The notes under the pieces are model-generated. The model had not been told where the DNA came from. It worked only from the letters and a program-made list of their open reading frames with translations, and ran no database searches. DNA of 64,000 bases from Bradyrhizobium sp. CB2312 (GTDB lineage Bacteria > Pseudomonadota > Alphaproteobacteria > Rhizobiales > Xanthobacteraceae), in assembly GCF_029714425.1 (NCBI RefSeq), contig NZ_CP121668.1:9631501-9695500 (forward strand), given 5' to 3'. The position numbers and the translations under genes were made by a program. This document shows positions 63,543 to 64,000 of this stretch, one piece after another; position 1 is the stretch's first letter; each line of letters opens with the position of its first letter.

Positions 63543-64000
63543 ATGACCATGCAACAACCGATACCCGTACCGCCGCCCGACGAAGCGCCTGCCGCGCCGG
63601 CGGAAGCCGCCGCGCGCGTCACGCCAATGATGGAACAGTACCTTGAGATCAAGGCTGCGCATCAGGGCTTGCTGCTGTTCTACCGGATGGGCGATTTCTA
63701 CGAGCTGTTCTTCGAGGATGCCGAGATCGCCTCGAAGACGCTCGGCATCGTGCTGACCAAGCGCGGCAAGCATCAGGGCAATGACATCCCGATGTGCGGC
63801 GTGCCGGTCGAGCGCTCCGAGGATTATCTGCACCGCCTGATCAGCGCCGGCCACCGGGTCGCGGTCTGCGAGCAGACCGAGGACCCTGCGGCGGCGAAAG
63901 CGCGCGGCAACAAGAGCGTCGTGCGCCGCGGCGTGGTGCGGCTGGTCACGCCGGGCACGCTGACCGAGGACACGCTGCTCGATGCGCGCGCCAACAATTA
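63543..64000 (+). CDS. mutS: DNA mismatch repair protein MutS, N-terminal part
   Basis: Runs from ATG 63543 (a second in-frame ATG at 63549) past the window end; 152 residues visible of about 900. The mismatch-recognition domain contains [16 protein letters not shown], with the Phe-x-Glu that stacks on and reads the mispair, then [19 protein letters not shown] and [11 protein letters not shown]. It recognises mispairs after replication and recruits MutL. The 28-residue Pro/Ala-rich N-terminal extension is longer than in E. coli. Divergent from pcaF. Confidence 0.96.
   Translation, partial: MTMQQPIPVPPPDEAPAAPAEAAARVTPMMEQYLEIKAAHQGLLLFYRMGDFYELFFEDAEIASKTLGIVLTKRGKHQGNDIPMCGVPVERSEDYLHRLISAGHRVAVCEQTEDPAAAKARGNKSVVRRGVVRLVTPGTLTEDTLLDARANN

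Overview
The window reads as chromosomal DNA of a high-GC alphaproteobacterium of the Bradyrhizobium / Nitrobacteraceae type. The reasons are dense GC-rich coding, many acyl-CoA enzymes, and several families of short palindromic intergenic repeats that I associate with this group. There is also an amino acid:[carrier protein] ligase of exactly the size and zinc-ligand spacing described for a Bradyrhizobium enzyme. The genus is inference; there is no rRNA or tRNA to confirm it. No prophage, insertion sequence, integrase or CRISPR array was seen.

Layout. 1-11.6 kb is a catabolic block for branched or terpenoid-like acyl-CoAs: biotin carboxylase (cut by the window edge), carboxyltransferase, a beta-keto acid cleavage enzyme, an AraC regulator, a glutathione transferase and two acyl-CoA dehydrogenases on the minus strand. 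A divergent acyl-CoA synthetase and a branched-chain amino acid-type binding protein follow on the plus strand. 11.7-15.7 kb holds an XRE regulator divergent from a VIT/VWA sortase-target protein ending in an LPKTA sorting signal, followed by its class GN-type sortase. 16-25 kb has an ADP-forming acyl-CoA synthetase, an orphan MCE/MlaD protein, a large autotransporter, a Baeyer-Villiger-type monooxygenase and a secreted trypsin-like protease. 25-28 kb has a HAD hydrolase and mtnP-mtnA of methionine salvage.

28.2-32 kb is the most unusual region. A small carrier protein is divergent from an acyl-CoA dehydrogenase homologue, a tRNA-synthetase-like amino acid:[carrier protein] ligase and an acyltransferase-like protein. 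Together they look like a compact, non-NRPS pathway that works on a carrier-bound amino acid. 32-38 kb carries two GGDEF/EAL proteins (one with four tandem PAS domains, one with a degenerate GGDEF) around a divergent MarR / ABM-monooxygenase pair with a clear operator.

38-53 kb is mixed housekeeping and envelope genes: rpmF, mtgA, ispA, a caspase-like protein, a GFA protein, a class A beta-lactamase, a CPA1 antiporter, a TauD dioxygenase translationally coupled to a cell-wall amidase, ispG, a DMT exporter and a Zur-like regulator. 53-56.3 kb is a marR-emrA-emrB efflux operon. 56.4-63.2 kb has a phosphotransferase, a chemoreceptor and a beta-ketoadipate block (pcaF, intradiol dioxygenase, pcaH, pcaG). 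The window ends in the 5' part of mutS.

Operons are compact, with 1-8 base overlaps at several junctions. Most operon boundaries hold one of at least five families of 70-160 base inverted-repeat elements.
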